64,000 nucleotides of DNA from positions 1 to 64,000 of the forward strand of contig JAKFEE010000017.1 in the NCBI GenBank assembly GCA_036675815.1, read 5' to 3'. Origin of the DNA: JAKFEE01 sp036675815 (GTDB lineage: Bacteria > Pseudomonadota > Alphaproteobacteria > Rhodospirillales > Magnetospirillaceae). A program made the position numbers and the translations under genes. Under the pieces are notes generated by a model that was not told where the DNA came from, did not search any database, and saw nothing but the letters and a program-made list of their open reading frames with translations. Shown in pieces: positions 1-8,418 of this stretch. The first letter of the stretch is position 1, and every line of letters starts with the position of its first letter.

Positions 1-1
1 C

Positions 2-499
2 CACCCGGTGTTCGCGGAAGTGGTGGCGGAGTTCCTGGAATTTATCGCCGACGCGCCGCTAGTAATCCACAATGCCGAATTCGACATGCGGTTCATCAAT
101 GCCGAGTTGAAACAACTGGGCTTCCCGGCGCTGCCGATGTCGCGCGCCACCGACACCTTGCTGATCGCCCGCCAACGGTTCCCTGGTGCCCAGGCGACGC
201 TCGACGCGCTGTGCCGTCGCTTCGATATCGACAACACGTCGCGCACCAAGCATGGGGCGTTGCTCGACGCCGAGCTGCTGGCCGAAGTTTATCTGGAATT
301 GGCCGGCGGCCGCCAGCCGGGCCTTGCCCTGGCGGCGAACCGCAGCCAGGACGGCACCAAAGTTGAAATCCGGCGTGAGCCCAGGGTGCCGCGGCCACAT
401 GCGGCCAGCGAGGCCGAGCTCGCCGCCCATGCGGCCTTCGTCGCCAAGCTGAAAAAGCCGCTGTGGCGGGCCGAGGATGCCGATCAGGCGGTGGCCTGA
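2..499 (+). CDS. dnaQ: DNA polymerase III epsilon subunit (3'-5' proofreading exonuclease), C-terminal part
   Basis: The gene is cut by the left edge, and 165 codons are visible. The protein proofreads for the replicative polymerase by removing mismatched 3' nucleotides. The visible part carries the middle exonuclease motif around HNAEFDMRFI and the ExoIII motif HGALLDAELLAEVY, the DEDDh-type signature with the catalytic His and Asp. A basic, Pro/Ala-rich tail typical of alphaproteobacterial DnaQ follows. Its stop overlaps the 3' end of the convergent secB by 16 nt. The N-terminal DxExT motif must lie outside the window. Family assignment is firm. Confidence 0.95.
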   Translation, partial: HPVFAEVVAEFLEFIADAPLVIHNAEFDMRFINAELKQLGFPALPMSRATDTLLIARQRFPGAQATLDALCRRFDIDNTSRTKHGALLDAELLAEVYLELAGGRQPGLALAANRSQDGTKVEIRREPRVPRPHAASEAELAAHAAFVAKLKKPLWRAEDADQAVA

Positions 500-945
500 C
501 CGCCGGCCTCTTTCTCCATGCGCTGGCGATAGAGCGCGACGAAGTCGATCGGCTGCATCATCAGCGGCGGGAAACCGCCGTCGCGGGTGAGATCGGCGAT
601 GACGTTGCGCGCGAACGGGAACAGCAGGCGCGGGCACTCGATCAGCAGCACCGGCTGCACATGGTCCTGCGGCAGGCCGCGCAGCGTGAACACGCCGGCA
701 TAGGACAGCTCGAGGATGAAGGCGGTCTTGTCGCCGGCCTTGGCTTCGACGTTGATGGCCAGGACCACCTCATAGGTCTCCTCGCCGAGGCGGCTGGCCT
801 GGATGTCGATGCCGATCGGGATCTCCGGCGCCTGGCGCAGTTCCGCGAAGATGGCCGGCGCGTGTGGTACCTCGAAGGACAGATCCTTGATGAACTGGCC
901 GTTGACCGCGAGCGACTGAACCGGGGTGTCCTGGGTGTCCGTCAT
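484..945 (-). CDS. secB: Protein-export chaperone SecB
   Basis: Cytosolic tetrameric chaperone that keeps preproteins unfolded and delivers them to SecA. The 153-residue product has the usual SecB length. It carries the characteristic FIKDLSFEVPHAP start and the DVQLGVxA-like strand region, here read as IGIDIQASRLGEETYEV. An acidic, Gln/Ala-rich C-terminus ends it. The ATG at 943-945 is chosen because an AAGGAGG ribosome site lies just upstream. The reading frame remains open further upstream but without SecB-like sequence. The neighbourhood dnaQ-secB-fxsA-Tim44-like-mltA is conserved in alphaproteobacteria. It is convergent with dnaQ, with a 16-nt overlap. Confidence 0.95.
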   Translation of the reverse strand: MTDTQDTPVQSLAVNGQFIKDLSFEVPHAPAIFAELRQAPEIPIGIDIQASRLGEETYEVVLAINVEAKAGDKTAFILELSYAGVFTLRGLPQDHVQPVLLIECPRLLFPFARNVIADLTRDGGFPPLMMQPIDFVALYRQRMEKEAGGQATA

Positions 946-1018
946 GAGGGCGCCTCCTTGTGGGAGGCACACGGCTATCACGGAATGGCAGGCGTCACAA
1001 CCGCCGTCAGCGCCCCCG

Positions 1019-1471
1019 TCAGCGTCGCGGCGGCTCGCCCGGTTCGACGATTTCGGTGTAGTCGGCCTCGATGACGGTGGGGCCGCCGCGCGGCCGCTGC
1101 GGTGCCGCCCCGCCGACAACGACCATCCGCCGGGCGAGCAGGTGCCGGAGCAAGGCGCGCACCGGCGGCAATAGTAGCAACAGCCCGACGACGTCGCTCA
1201 TGAAGCCGGGCAGCAGCAGCAGTCCGCCGGCAAGCAGCAGGCACATCCCGTCGAACACCTCCGCCACCGGCATCTGGCCGCGATCGAGGGTCTGTCGCGC
1301 CCGCAGCGCGGTCTGTAGCCCCTGATGCCGCCATAGCGCCAGCCCGGCGATGCCGGCGACCACCGCGGCGGCGATGGCGGGCAGGATGCCGATGGCGTCC
1401 ACGGCTTTGACGAAAATGGCCACTTCCAGCAGCGGCAATGCTATGATCGATAATAGAATGAACCAGCCCAT
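1019..1471 (-). CDS. fxsA: FxsA family membrane protein
   Basis: A 150-residue inner-membrane protein. It has four hydrophobic segments (roughly residues 3-22, 27-48, 76-96 and 98-112) and the FxsA core pattern PLLEVAIF followed by a WRHQGLQTALRARQTLDRG loop. A short basic tail follows. FxsA in E. coli suppresses phage T7 exclusion, but the general role of the family is unknown. It lies 73 bp upstream of secB on the same strand and may be cotranscribed with it. The divergent Tim44-like gene begins 150 bp away, so the 1472-1621 gap should hold both promoters. Confidence 0.9.
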   Translation of the reverse strand: MGWFILLSIIALPLLEVAIFVKAVDAIGILPAIAAAVVAGIAGLALWRHQGLQTALRARQTLDRGQMPVAEVFDGMCLLLAGGLLLLPGFMSDVVGLLLLLPPVRALLRHLLARRMVVVGGAAPQRPRGGPTVIEADYTEIVEPGEPPRR

Positions 1472-1621
1472 GCTTGCCCTTTTTCCAGCTACGCCTTATT
1501 TACGGTCAAGGACCTGCACAACGGGCCTTTCACCGGAACGGTTCGGAAATCCCTACGGCGCCTTTCGTTTATACACCATCCGTGGCCCGGTCCGCCGATC
1601 TGTTTCCGGAAAGTGGGAACC

Positions 1622-2308
1622 ATGAACGACGGTTTTCAATTCATCGACATCATTTTTTTCGCGATGGTGGCGGCCTTCCTGGTGCTGCGCCTGCGGAGCG
1701 TGCTCGGGCGCCGCACCGGGCAAGAGCGGCCGCGCGACATCTTCGGCCGTAGCCCCAACGCGCCTTCGGGCTCGCCCGACAACGTCGTCGAGTTGCCCGA
1801 TCGGCGCCGTGCGACGGCGGCGGGAGCAGCGGAGGAACGCTACGCCGGCACGCCGGTCGGCGCCGGGCTGAGCCAGATCCGCGACGCCGATCCGTCGTTC
1901 AACCCCGAGCGCTTCGTTCAGGGCGGGCGCGCCGCCTTCGAGATGATCCTCGCCGCCTATTCGCGGGGGGACGATGCGGCACTGCGGCCGCTGCTCAATG
2001 ACGAGGTGTTCGGCAACTTCCAGAAGGCCATTGCCGAGCGGCAGCAGGCCGAAGAGACCCTGGAGACCGAGCTGGTCGGCATCAAGTCGGCGGAAATCGC
2101 CGAGGCGACGCTGGACGGAGGCACCGCCCTGGTGACCGTGCGCTTCGTCAGCGAGCAGGTCAACGCGGTGCGCGACGGCAAGGGCGAGGTCGTCGACGGC
2201 GATCCCAATCGCGTCGCCGAGGTCATCGACCTGTGGACCTTCGCCCGCGACACCCAGTCGCGCGATCCGAACTGGGCGCTGGTGGCGACGCGCAGCCCCG
2301 AGGAATGA
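1622..2308 (+). CDS. Tim44/TimA family inner-membrane protein
   Basis: The 228-residue protein has an N-terminal membrane anchor (about residues 6-24, FIDIIFFAMVAAFLVLRLR), a polar Arg/Gly/Pro-rich linker and a C-terminal Tim44-like domain. That domain begins near FVQGGRAAFEMILAAYSRGD and ends with VIDLWTFARD. Bacterial Tim44-like proteins (TimA) are alphaproteobacterial relatives of the mitochondrial import-motor scaffold, and their role is still poorly defined. Start at 1622 is preferred over 1613 because the MNDGFQFID beginning is typical and a GGGAAC purine stretch precedes it. The stop overlaps the mltA start (ATGA), indicating translational coupling. Confidence 0.9.
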   Translation: MNDGFQFIDIIFFAMVAAFLVLRLRSVLGRRTGQERPRDIFGRSPNAPSGSPDNVVELPDRRRATAAGAAEERYAGTPVGAGLSQIRDADPSFNPERFVQGGRAAFEMILAAYSRGDDAALRPLLNDEVFGNFQKAIAERQQAEETLETELVGIKSAEIAEATLDGGTALVTVRFVSEQVNAVRDGKGEVVDGDPNRVAEVIDLWTFARDTQSRDPNWALVATRSPEE

Positions 2309-3480
2309 GGGGAGGCAAGACACGCGCGGCGGCGGCACTGGCCGCCACGCTGGCACTGGCGGCCTGCGCCGAGCCGCCTGCTGCCGACCGGCTGGCCCTG
2401 TCGGCGGTCAGCTATGACGACCTTCCCGGCTGGCATGAGGATGCCGCCGCCGAGGCGCTACCGGCGCTGGTGCGTTCATGCGCCACCCTAGCCAAGAGAG
2501 CTCCCGATGCCTCCGTCGGCCGCGACGGGACCGGCGGTGTCGTCGCCGACTGGCAAGGCCCCTGCGCCGCCGTCCGTCGCGTTCCCGCCGGCGACGACGT
2601 GGCGGCGCGCCGTGTTCTCGAACAGTGGTTCCAGCCCTATCGCGCCGCCGGCGACGGCCTGTTCACCGGTTATTACGAAGTCGAGCTCGATGCGGCCAGC
2701 CAGCCGATCGACCGCTTTCAGCATCCGATCCATGGGCGGCCGGGCGATCTCGTCACCGTCGATGTGGCCGAATTCGTCTCCGATTGGAAAGGCGGCGACA
2801 TCGTCGGCCGCATCGTGGGCGGCAAGCTTAAGCCTTATCCGCAGCGGCGCGACATTGCACAGGGTGCACTCGACGGCGCCGCCCCGGTGCTGCTGTGGGC
2901 AGCCGACCCAGTGGACGTCTTGCTGCTGCACATCCAGGGGTCGGGCCGCGCCCGCCTCGAGGACGGCCGCTGGCGCCGCATCGGCTTCGCCGCCAGCAAC
3001 GGCCACAAATTCGTCGGCATCGGCAAGACGCTGCTCGACAAGGGCAAGGTGCGGCGCGACCAGGCGTCGATGCCGGCCATCGCCGCCTGGCTGCGCGCCC
3101 ATCCCGACGAGGCGGCGCCGCTGATCGACGAGAATCCGCGCTACATCTTCTTCCGCTTCATCGATGGCGATGGGCCGGTCGGTGCCCAGGGCGTGGCGTT
3201 GACCCCGGGGCGCAGCCTGGCCGTCGACCCCGCCTATGTGCCGCTCGGCGTGCCCATCTGGCTCGACACTCAGGATCCCGACGGCCGGCCGCTGCGCCGC
3301 CTGATGGTCGCCCAGGACACCGGCGCCGCCATCAAGGGGCCGGTGCGCGGCGACTTCTTCTGGGGCCACGGCCCGCAGGCCTTCGACATGGCCGGGCGCA
3401 TGAAAAGCCGCGGCAGCTACTACCTGCTGCTGCCGCGCCAGCGCAGCGGCGAGGACGGCGCAGCCCCGCGGCCGTCTTGA
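2305..3480 (+). CDS. mltA: Membrane-bound lytic murein transglycosylase A (lipoprotein)
   Basis: Cleaves peptidoglycan glycan strands with formation of 1,6-anhydromuropeptides at the outer membrane. The 391-residue product starts at the ATG overlapping the upstream stop. It has a short signal and the lipobox LAAC at residues 18-21, so it should be lipidated at Cys21. The MltA domain includes FTGYYE and the stretch GSGRARLEDGRWRRIGFA. The C-terminal 3D domain carries AQDTGAAIKGPVRGDFFWG with its conserved aspartates. In many relatives an smr-type endonuclease gene follows. Here a tRNA-Gly follows instead, so local synteny breaks at this point. Confidence 0.94.
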   Translation: MRGGKTRAAAALAATLALAACAEPPAADRLALSAVSYDDLPGWHEDAAAEALPALVRSCATLAKRAPDASVGRDGTGGVVADWQGPCAAVRRVPAGDDVAARRVLEQWFQPYRAAGDGLFTGYYEVELDAASQPIDRFQHPIHGRPGDLVTVDVAEFVSDWKGGDIVGRIVGGKLKPYPQRRDIAQGALDGAAPVLLWAADPVDVLLLHIQGSGRARLEDGRWRRIGFAASNGHKFVGIGKTLLDKGKVRRDQASMPAIAAWLRAHPDEAAPLIDENPRYIFFRFIDGDGPVGAQGVALTPGRSLAVDPAYVPLGVPIWLDTQDPDGRPLRRLMVAQDTGAAIKGPVRGDFFWGHGPQAFDMAGRMKSRGSYYLLLPRQRSGEDGAAPRPS

Positions 3481-3504
3481 CCCGCGACACACCGCGGCAG
3501 CTAC

Positions 3505-3533
3505 TTGCGCGGCGCCGTATCCGCCCCTATTAT
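3505..3533 (+). promoter_or_regulatory. Sigma-70-type promoter for tRNA-Gly
   Basis: TTGCGC at 3505-3510 and TATTAT at 3528-3533 are separated by exactly 17 nt. The -10 matches 5 of 6 consensus bases and the -35 matches 4 of 6. The first tRNA base lies 12 nt downstream of the -10 box, which fits a transcript starting just before the mature 5' end. Confidence 0.6.
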
Positions 3534-3544
3534 CCGGGGGCCGC

Positions 3545-3618
3545 GCGGGTGTAGCTCAATGGTAGAGCAGAAGCTTCCCAAGCTTACGACGAGGGTTCGA
3601 TTCCCTTCACCCGCTCCA
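3545..3618 (+). tRNA. tRNA-Gly (anticodon CCC)
   Basis: A 74-nt cloverleaf. The acceptor stem GCGGGTG pairs with CACCCGC at 3608-3614, followed by discriminator T and encoded CCA. The D-arm is AGCTCAATGGTAGAGC and the T-arm GGGTTCGATTCCC is canonical. The anticodon loop is TTCCCAA, which gives CCC and reads GGG codons. The outermost anticodon-stem pair looks like a G-A mismatch, as I recall it from other alphaproteobacterial tRNA-Gly(CCC) genes. Confidence 0.95.
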
Positions 3619-3762
3619 AGCACCTTCGGTGCGGCGAGGGCCAACCGGTGGGCAGCCCTAGAGCGCCGAGTTGCTGCGCGAGCACCATCGTATTCCCCTT
3701 CCCGCTGACAGCCCAGGTCAACCGCCCGACCGGCGTCCGGCTCGTGTACCGGCCGGGTAGTG

Positions 3763-4929
3763 TCAGGCGGCGCCGTTCAGCAGCTCGGGCTGGTCGCCGT
3801 CCCGTTGCGAGCGGAGTTCCCCATCGCGCAAGAAGCGGGCGATGGCATGCGCGCCCAGAGTGGGGGCCGGCGTCGCCATTTCCGGGAAGGCCTCGGCCGC
3901 GGCTGCCTGTTGGGCGGCGGCAAAGGTGGCCTGCCACGCCGTCCGCGTGGCGAGCGTCCGGTCGAGATCGTCTTGTCGTTCGATCACCGGCCCAAGATGC
4001 CACGAAGCGAAATCGGCATCGCCGCGCCAGGCGAGGTTGCGGGGATTCAAAAAGATGCATGGGCGCGGTCGAATGATGAATTCGAACACCTGGCTGCTGA
4101 TGTCACCCAGGTAAACATCAGCGCCCAGGGTGTAGGTCATGTCGACGCTGCGGTCCGACCCGAGGTCGATGATCACGTGGTCGAGGCCCATGAATTCGTT
4201 AAAGGCCTCGTATTTCCGCTCCGGTGGATCAAACAGGCGAACGTGCGGGGCGAAGACGAGGTTGTAATCGGTCTGTTTGGCGAAATGCTCCAAGACCTGC
4301 CGGCCGCATGCGACCCACGAGGACTTATGCTCGGCGTGATGCGGATTGTACAAAACGACCGGGCGGCCGTTGGCAAATAGCGGTGGTTGCGAGCTTCCGA
4401 TGCGACGCACGAGATCGAGCTTCGAATAGCCGATCACGGCGGCGTGGCCGGGCCTCACCGATCCAGTGCCGGCCAGCCGCTCGAGGCGTTTGGCGCTCGG
4501 CGCCAGCAACAGGTCGAAAAGGGCGAGACGTGGGTCGTCGGTGCGGTCATGACCGCTCGAGCCGTGAAACGTGTGAATGAATTTCGGCCGCGTGATGCCG
4601 TAGCGTCGGAGGCGCAAGCTGGTGCGTTCGGGAACCACCAGTGCATCAAAGCTGGCCAGTCGACGTCGATTGGCCAGAAGGATCAGTGACTTGGTTCCGG
4701 GAAGCCGTTTGGGAAGGCGCAGTGGCACAGGGACGTTCAAGATTTCGAACTGCAGCCGGTGCCCCGGATAGAATGCGGCAAGATCGCGGGCCAGCGCCCG
4801 TTGCGCCTCGGTGCGCGCGAGAACCACGACCTGGCAATCGGCATACAGGCGGGACAGCTCGCAGGCGATCGGCAAGCTGTGCAGGATGTGGTGGCTTTGG
4901 GCATTGTAGAGGAACCCGACGTGCGTCAC
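3763..4929 (-). CDS. CDP-glycerol glycerophosphotransferase/TagB-like transferase
   Basis: A 388-residue soluble protein resembling the TagB/TagF/SpsB glycerophosphotransferase group, which transfers glycerophosphate or related groups to surface polymers. Supporting features are HGSSGHDR near residue 122, YNPHHAEHKSS near residue 195, and a late LGADVYLGDISSQVFEF segment. The last resembles the ADxxxxDxSS element of this group. I favour the GTG start at 4929, which is preceded at close spacing by GGAGAA. An ATG at 4965 would add 12 residues. The gene stands alone between tRNA-Gly and the ASRT operon. The acceptor substrate cannot be read from sequence. Confidence 0.7.
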   Translation of the reverse strand: MTHVGFLYNAQSHHILHSLPIACELSRLYADCQVVVLARTEAQRALARDLAAFYPGHRLQFEILNVPVPLRLPKRLPGTKSLILLANRRRLASFDALVVPERTSLRLRRYGITRPKFIHTFHGSSGHDRTDDPRLALFDLLLAPSAKRLERLAGTGSVRPGHAAVIGYSKLDLVRRIGSSQPPLFANGRPVVLYNPHHAEHKSSWVACGRQVLEHFAKQTDYNLVFAPHVRLFDPPERKYEAFNEFMGLDHVIIDLGSDRSVDMTYTLGADVYLGDISSQVFEFIIRPRPCIFLNPRNLAWRGDADFASWHLGPVIERQDDLDRTLATRTAWQATFAAAQQAAAAEAFPEMATPAPTLGAHAIARFLRDGELRSQRDGDQPELLNGAA

Positions 4930-5107
4930 GCTTTCTCCGTCATGTGCTTGGCTAAACGCCTGCACAGTGTAGTGCGGGAAAACCCGTGAGCGCCACAGCG
5001 ATCGGATTGGCGCAGTTCACGACTTGGGCGCCTGTTTCAGGGAGAACCGCCGGGCCAATCGGGTGTTCACCCCAGCGTTCGTCATCGGCGACGGGAAGGA
5101 GGCATCG

Positions 5108-5482
5108 ATGACCGGGTGGGGCAGGATGCAATGGGCCGTCGCCGAGGGATATATCCCGAGCCAAAGCACGGGCGAGGGCCGCGCCTTCGAGAGTCATGAG
5201 ACCCTGTGCTTCCTCAATCCCGGCGATCGCGCGGCGCATGTCGAGATCACCGTCTATTTCGCCGAGGAGGAGCCGTCCGGGCCCTATCATGTGACGGTCC
5301 CCCCGCGCCGTACCCGGCATGTGCGGTTCAATGACTTCACCGATCCGCGACCGCTGCCGCGCGACACCGATTTCGCCTCCATCATTACCTCGGACGTGCC
5401 GATCATCCTTCAGCATACCCGCCTCGACAGCAGGCAAAGCGCGCTGGCGTTGATGACCACCATGGCCTTTCCCTTGGACTGA
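5108..5482 (+). CDS. ASRT-like protein (Anabaena sensory rhodopsin transducer family)
   Basis: A 124-residue soluble protein closely matching the all-beta ASRT family. It has GYIP at 14-17, FxSHETLCFLNPGD around 27-40, HVEITVYF at 44-51, HVRFND at 71-76 and QHTRLDSRQ at 102-110. In Anabaena the homologue binds the cytoplasmic face of a sensory rhodopsin, and the wider superfamily has been proposed to bind small molecules. No rhodopsin gene occurs in this window. It is instead the first gene of a series encoding a TPP enzyme, an enolase-family enzyme and a FAD/Fe-S oxidoreductase, suggesting a ligand-sensing or metabolite-binding role. Start chosen by GGAAGGAGG upstream. Confidence 0.9.
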   Translation: MTGWGRMQWAVAEGYIPSQSTGEGRAFESHETLCFLNPGDRAAHVEITVYFAEEEPSGPYHVTVPPRRTRHVRFNDFTDPRPLPRDTDFASIITSDVPIILQHTRLDSRQSALALMTTMAFPLD

Positions 5483-5503
5483 AGCGACGGGTTCCGGGCT
5501 GGG

Positions 5504-5528
5504 GCAACATTCCGCGGTCGCGAGCGTT
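5504..5528 (+). promoter_or_regulatory. Possible EcfG-type (general stress response) promoter
   Basis: GCAAC at 5504-5508 and CGTT at 5525-5528 are separated by 16 nt. The known alphaproteobacterial EcfG consensus is GGAAC-N16/17-CGTT, so there is one -35 mismatch. It lies about 35 nt upstream of the TPP-enzyme ATG. Weak on its own; see the related sites at 19001 and 20693. Confidence 0.3.
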
Positions 5529-5563
5529 GGTCCCCATATGGCGCGCCAACAACGGAGGGCACC

Positions 5564-7318
5564 ATGGCGGATACGGCTGGCGACATCCTGATTGAAACCA
5601 TCATCGACTGGGGCGTGGACGTCGTCTTCGGGCTGCCCGGCGACGGCATCAACGGGATCATGGAGGCGCTGCGGCGGCGTCAGGACCGCATCCGCTTCGT
5701 CCAGGTCCGCCATGAGGAAGCGGCGGCGTTCATGGCCTGCGGCTATGCCAAGTTCACCGGCCGCCTTGGCTGTTGCCTGGCGACGTCCGGGCCGGGCGGC
5801 ATCCATCTGTTGAACGGCCTTTACGACGCCAAGCTCGATGGCGCGCCGGTGTTGGCGCTGACCGGCCTGCAGTTTCACGACCTCGTCGGCACGCATACCC
5901 AGCAGGACGTCGCCCTCGACCGATTGTTCATGGACGTGGCGGTCTACAACGAGCGCATCATGGGACCCGGCCATGTCGAGTCGGTGGTCGACCTCGCCTG
6001 CCGCACCGCCCTCGCCTATCGCGGCGTCGCCCATGTGACCATGCCGGTCGACCTGCAGGAGAAGCCGGTGGACCGCAAGATGCTGTCGAAGCGCAACATC
6101 GCCGGCCATAGTTCCGACGTGTTTGCCCGCGGCGGTGGGTTGCCGCCGCCCGAAGCCGTGCAGAAGGCGGCCGAGATCCTCAACGCCGGCAAGCGGGTCG
6201 TTATCATGGCCGGCCGCGGCGCCATCGGCTGCGCCGCGCAACTCGAGCAGATCGCCGAGGCGCTGGGCGCGCCCATCGTCAAGCCGCTTCTCGGCAAGAT
6301 GTCGGTCCCGGACACCAGCCCCTACACCACCGGCTCGGTCGGCCTGCTCGGCACGGCGCCGTCGCAGGATGCGCTGGAGAGCTGCGACACCCTGCTGGTC
6401 GTCGGCTCCACCTTCCCCTACATCGAGTATTACCCGAAGCCGGGCCAGGCCCGCTGCGTGCAGATCGACATCGACCCGCAACGCATCGGCCTGCGCTATC
6501 CGATCGAGGTCGGGCTGGTCGGCGACAGCCGCAGGGTGCTGGGCGTGCTGGCGCCCCTCCTGCGGCGCAACGAGGACCGATCGTTCCTTACGGCGGCGCA
6601 GGACGGGATGAAGCGGTGGTTGTCGCTCATGCAAGAGCGTGGCACCCGCCCCGACAAGCCGATGAAGCCGCAGGTGGTCGCCTGGGAACTGAATCATCTG
6701 TTGCGCGACGATGCCATCATCACCTGCGATTCCGGCACGGCCGCCACCTGGTACGCTCGCCAGATCATGGTCCGGCCGGGGCAGATGTGCAGCCTGTCCG
6801 GCAATCTGGCGACCATGGCCAACGGCTTTCCCTACGCCATTGCCGCGCAGATCGCCTTTCCCCGGCGCCAGGTGGTCGCCCTGGTCGGCGACGGCGCCTT
6901 CACCATGCTGATGGGCGAGTTCGCCAACTGCGTCGCCCAGGATCTTCCGGTGAAGATCGTGGTCCTGAAGAACAACACCCTGGGCCAGATCAAATGGGAG
7001 CAGATGGTATTCCTCGGCAATCCCGAGTTCGGCTGCACCCTGCATCCCATCGATTTCGCCATGTTCGCCCGCGCCTGCGGCGGCAAGGGCTATACGATCG
7101 AGGATCCGGCCGAATGCACGCGCACCCTCCAGCAGGCGTTGAGCGAGCCGGGGCCGGCGGTGATCGAGGCGGTGGTCGACCCGCACGAGCCCCCCATGCC
7201 GCCCAGGGTCACCGCCGAGCAGGCGCTGAAGTTCGGCAAGTCGCTGGCCAAGGGCAGCCCGGATCGCATGAAGATCGCCCTCACCGTGCTCAGCGACAAG
7301 GTGCGGGAGATGATCTGA
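5564..7318 (+). CDS. Thiamine-diphosphate-dependent enzyme, pyruvate oxidase/acetolactate synthase-like
   Basis: The 584-residue product has the three-domain layout of the POX/AHAS family. The N-terminal PYR domain holds VFGLPGDGINGIMEAL and the RHEEAAAF motif with the catalytic Glu near residue 51. A central TH3 domain follows. The C-terminal PP domain has GDGAFTMLMGEF near residue 443 and NN about 26 residues later, the TPP/Mg binding motif. PoxB-like features (GEF, KNNTLGQIKWEQ) make a pyruvate oxidase or 2-oxoacid decarboxylase more likely than true acetolactate synthase. The stop overlaps the next ATG by 1 nt (TGATG), so the pair is coupled. Substrate is unknown. Confidence 0.82.
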   Translation: MADTAGDILIETIIDWGVDVVFGLPGDGINGIMEALRRRQDRIRFVQVRHEEAAAFMACGYAKFTGRLGCCLATSGPGGIHLLNGLYDAKLDGAPVLALTGLQFHDLVGTHTQQDVALDRLFMDVAVYNERIMGPGHVESVVDLACRTALAYRGVAHVTMPVDLQEKPVDRKMLSKRNIAGHSSDVFARGGGLPPPEAVQKAAEILNAGKRVVIMAGRGAIGCAAQLEQIAEALGAPIVKPLLGKMSVPDTSPYTTGSVGLLGTAPSQDALESCDTLLVVGSTFPYIEYYPKPGQARCVQIDIDPQRIGLRYPIEVGLVGDSRRVLGVLAPLLRRNEDRSFLTAAQDGMKRWLSLMQERGTRPDKPMKPQVVAWELNHLLRDDAIITCDSGTAATWYARQIMVRPGQMCSLSGNLATMANGFPYAIAAQIAFPRRQVVALVGDGAFTMLMGEFANCVAQDLPVKIVVLKNNTLGQIKWEQMVFLGNPEFGCTLHPIDFAMFARACGGKGYTIEDPAECTRTLQQALSEPGPAVIEAVVDPHEPPMPPRVTAEQALKFGKSLAKGSPDRMKIALTVLSDKVREMI

Positions 7319-8418
7319 TGGTGCGGCCGACGGCACCGGTCGACGCCGTGACGGCGCGGGCTTACCGGGTCGAAACCGACTCGCCCGAGGCCGACGGCAC
7401 CTTGGCCTGGAGCGCCACGACCATGGTGGTGGCGATGGTGCGCGCCGGGGGGAGCCACGGCCTGGGGTACAGCTACACCGATGCGCTGGCGGCCGGCTTG
7501 ATCGAGCGCGTGCTGGCGCCCGGCGTGCTCGGGCGGGATGCCATGGACCTCGCGGGCATCGCCCTCGCCCTGCGGGCGCAGGTCCGCAATATCGGGCTGG
7601 CGGGCCTGTGCGCAACCGCCATTTCGGCCGTCGACGTCGCCCTGTGGGACCTCAAGGCCAAACTGCTGGACGTGTCGCTGTTGCGGCTGCTCGGCGCCGC
7701 CCGCGATAGCGTGCCGGTCTACGGCAGCGGCGGCTTCACCAGCTATGACAAGGGTCGCCTGCAGGAGCAATTGGCCGATTGGGTCGGCGGCGGTATCGGC
7801 ATGGTGAAGATGAAGGTGGGCCGCCATCCCGAGCGGGATGTCGAGCGTGTCGGCTGGGCGCGCCAGGCCATCGGCGACGATGCACGATTGTTCGTCGACG
7901 CGAACGGCGCCTATCAGCCGGCGCAGGCCCTGCGCATGGCGGGGGCCTTTGCCGAACACAGCGTTTCCTGGTTCGAGGAACCGGTAACCGCCGACGACAT
8001 CGCCGGGCTCAGGCACGTCCGCGGGCGAGCGCCGCCGGGCATGGCCATCGCCGCCGGCGAGTACGGCTATACCGACTGGGATTTCCACCGCCTGCTACAG
8101 GCCGGCGCCGTCGACGTGCTGCAGGCCGACGCCACCCGCTGCTGCGGGATCAGCGGCTTCCTGCGCACCGCGGCGCTGTGCCAGGCCTGGGGCATACCGT
8201 TGTCGGCGCATACCGCGCCGTCGTTGCACGCGACCGTGTGCTGTGCGGCGGCGCCGGCCATTCACGTCGAGTATTTCCACGATCATGCCCGCATCGAGCG
8301 GATGCTGTTCGACGGCATGCCGCCGCTGGACGGGGGGCAGATACGTCCCGATACGTCGCGTCCGGGTCTCGGTCTGGCACTGTCGGGCGAGGCGGATCGC
8401 TATGCCATCAGGGCTTAG
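7318..8418 (+). CDS. Mandelate racemase/enolase superfamily protein (probable sugar-acid dehydratase)
   Basis: A 366-residue enzyme of the enolase superfamily, which abstracts a proton alpha to a carboxylate. All mandelate-racemase subgroup positions are visible: KxK at K164/K166, metal ligands D194 (VDANG), E220 (WFEEP) and E248 (AAGE), and the D271/H298 dyad (QADATR, SAHTA). It should therefore be catalytically intact. The protein begins immediately at the stop of the TPP enzyme and its 3' end overlaps the next gene by 17 nt. With a TPP lyase-like enzyme and an FAD dehydrogenase alongside, aldonate or related hydroxyacid catabolism is the natural inference. The exact substrate cannot be given. 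Confidence 0.85.
   Translation: MVRPTAPVDAVTARAYRVETDSPEADGTLAWSATTMVVAMVRAGGSHGLGYSYTDALAAGLIERVLAPGVLGRDAMDLAGIALALRAQVRNIGLAGLCATAISAVDVALWDLKAKLLDVSLLRLLGAARDSVPVYGSGGFTSYDKGRLQEQLADWVGGGIGMVKMKVGRHPERDVERVGWARQAIGDDARLFVDANGAYQPAQALRMAGAFAEHSVSWFEEPVTADDIAGLRHVRGRAPPGMAIAAGEYGYTDWDFHRLLQAGAVDVLQADATRCCGISGFLRTAALCQAWGIPLSAHTAPSLHATVCCAAAPAIHVEYFHDHARIERMLFDGMPPLDGGQIRPDTSRPGLGLALSGEADRYAIRA

Noticed and set aside
5031..5056. AGAAC-N16-TGTT resemblance to an EcfG site before the ASRT gene
   Set aside because: One mismatch in each element; not better than chance in this DNA.
4952..7615. 887-codon open frame on the minus strand opposite the ASRT and TPP genes
   Set aside because: Its product is low-complexity Arg/Gly/His-rich sequence with no domain. 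It is the antisense of clearly coding genes in GC-rich DNA.
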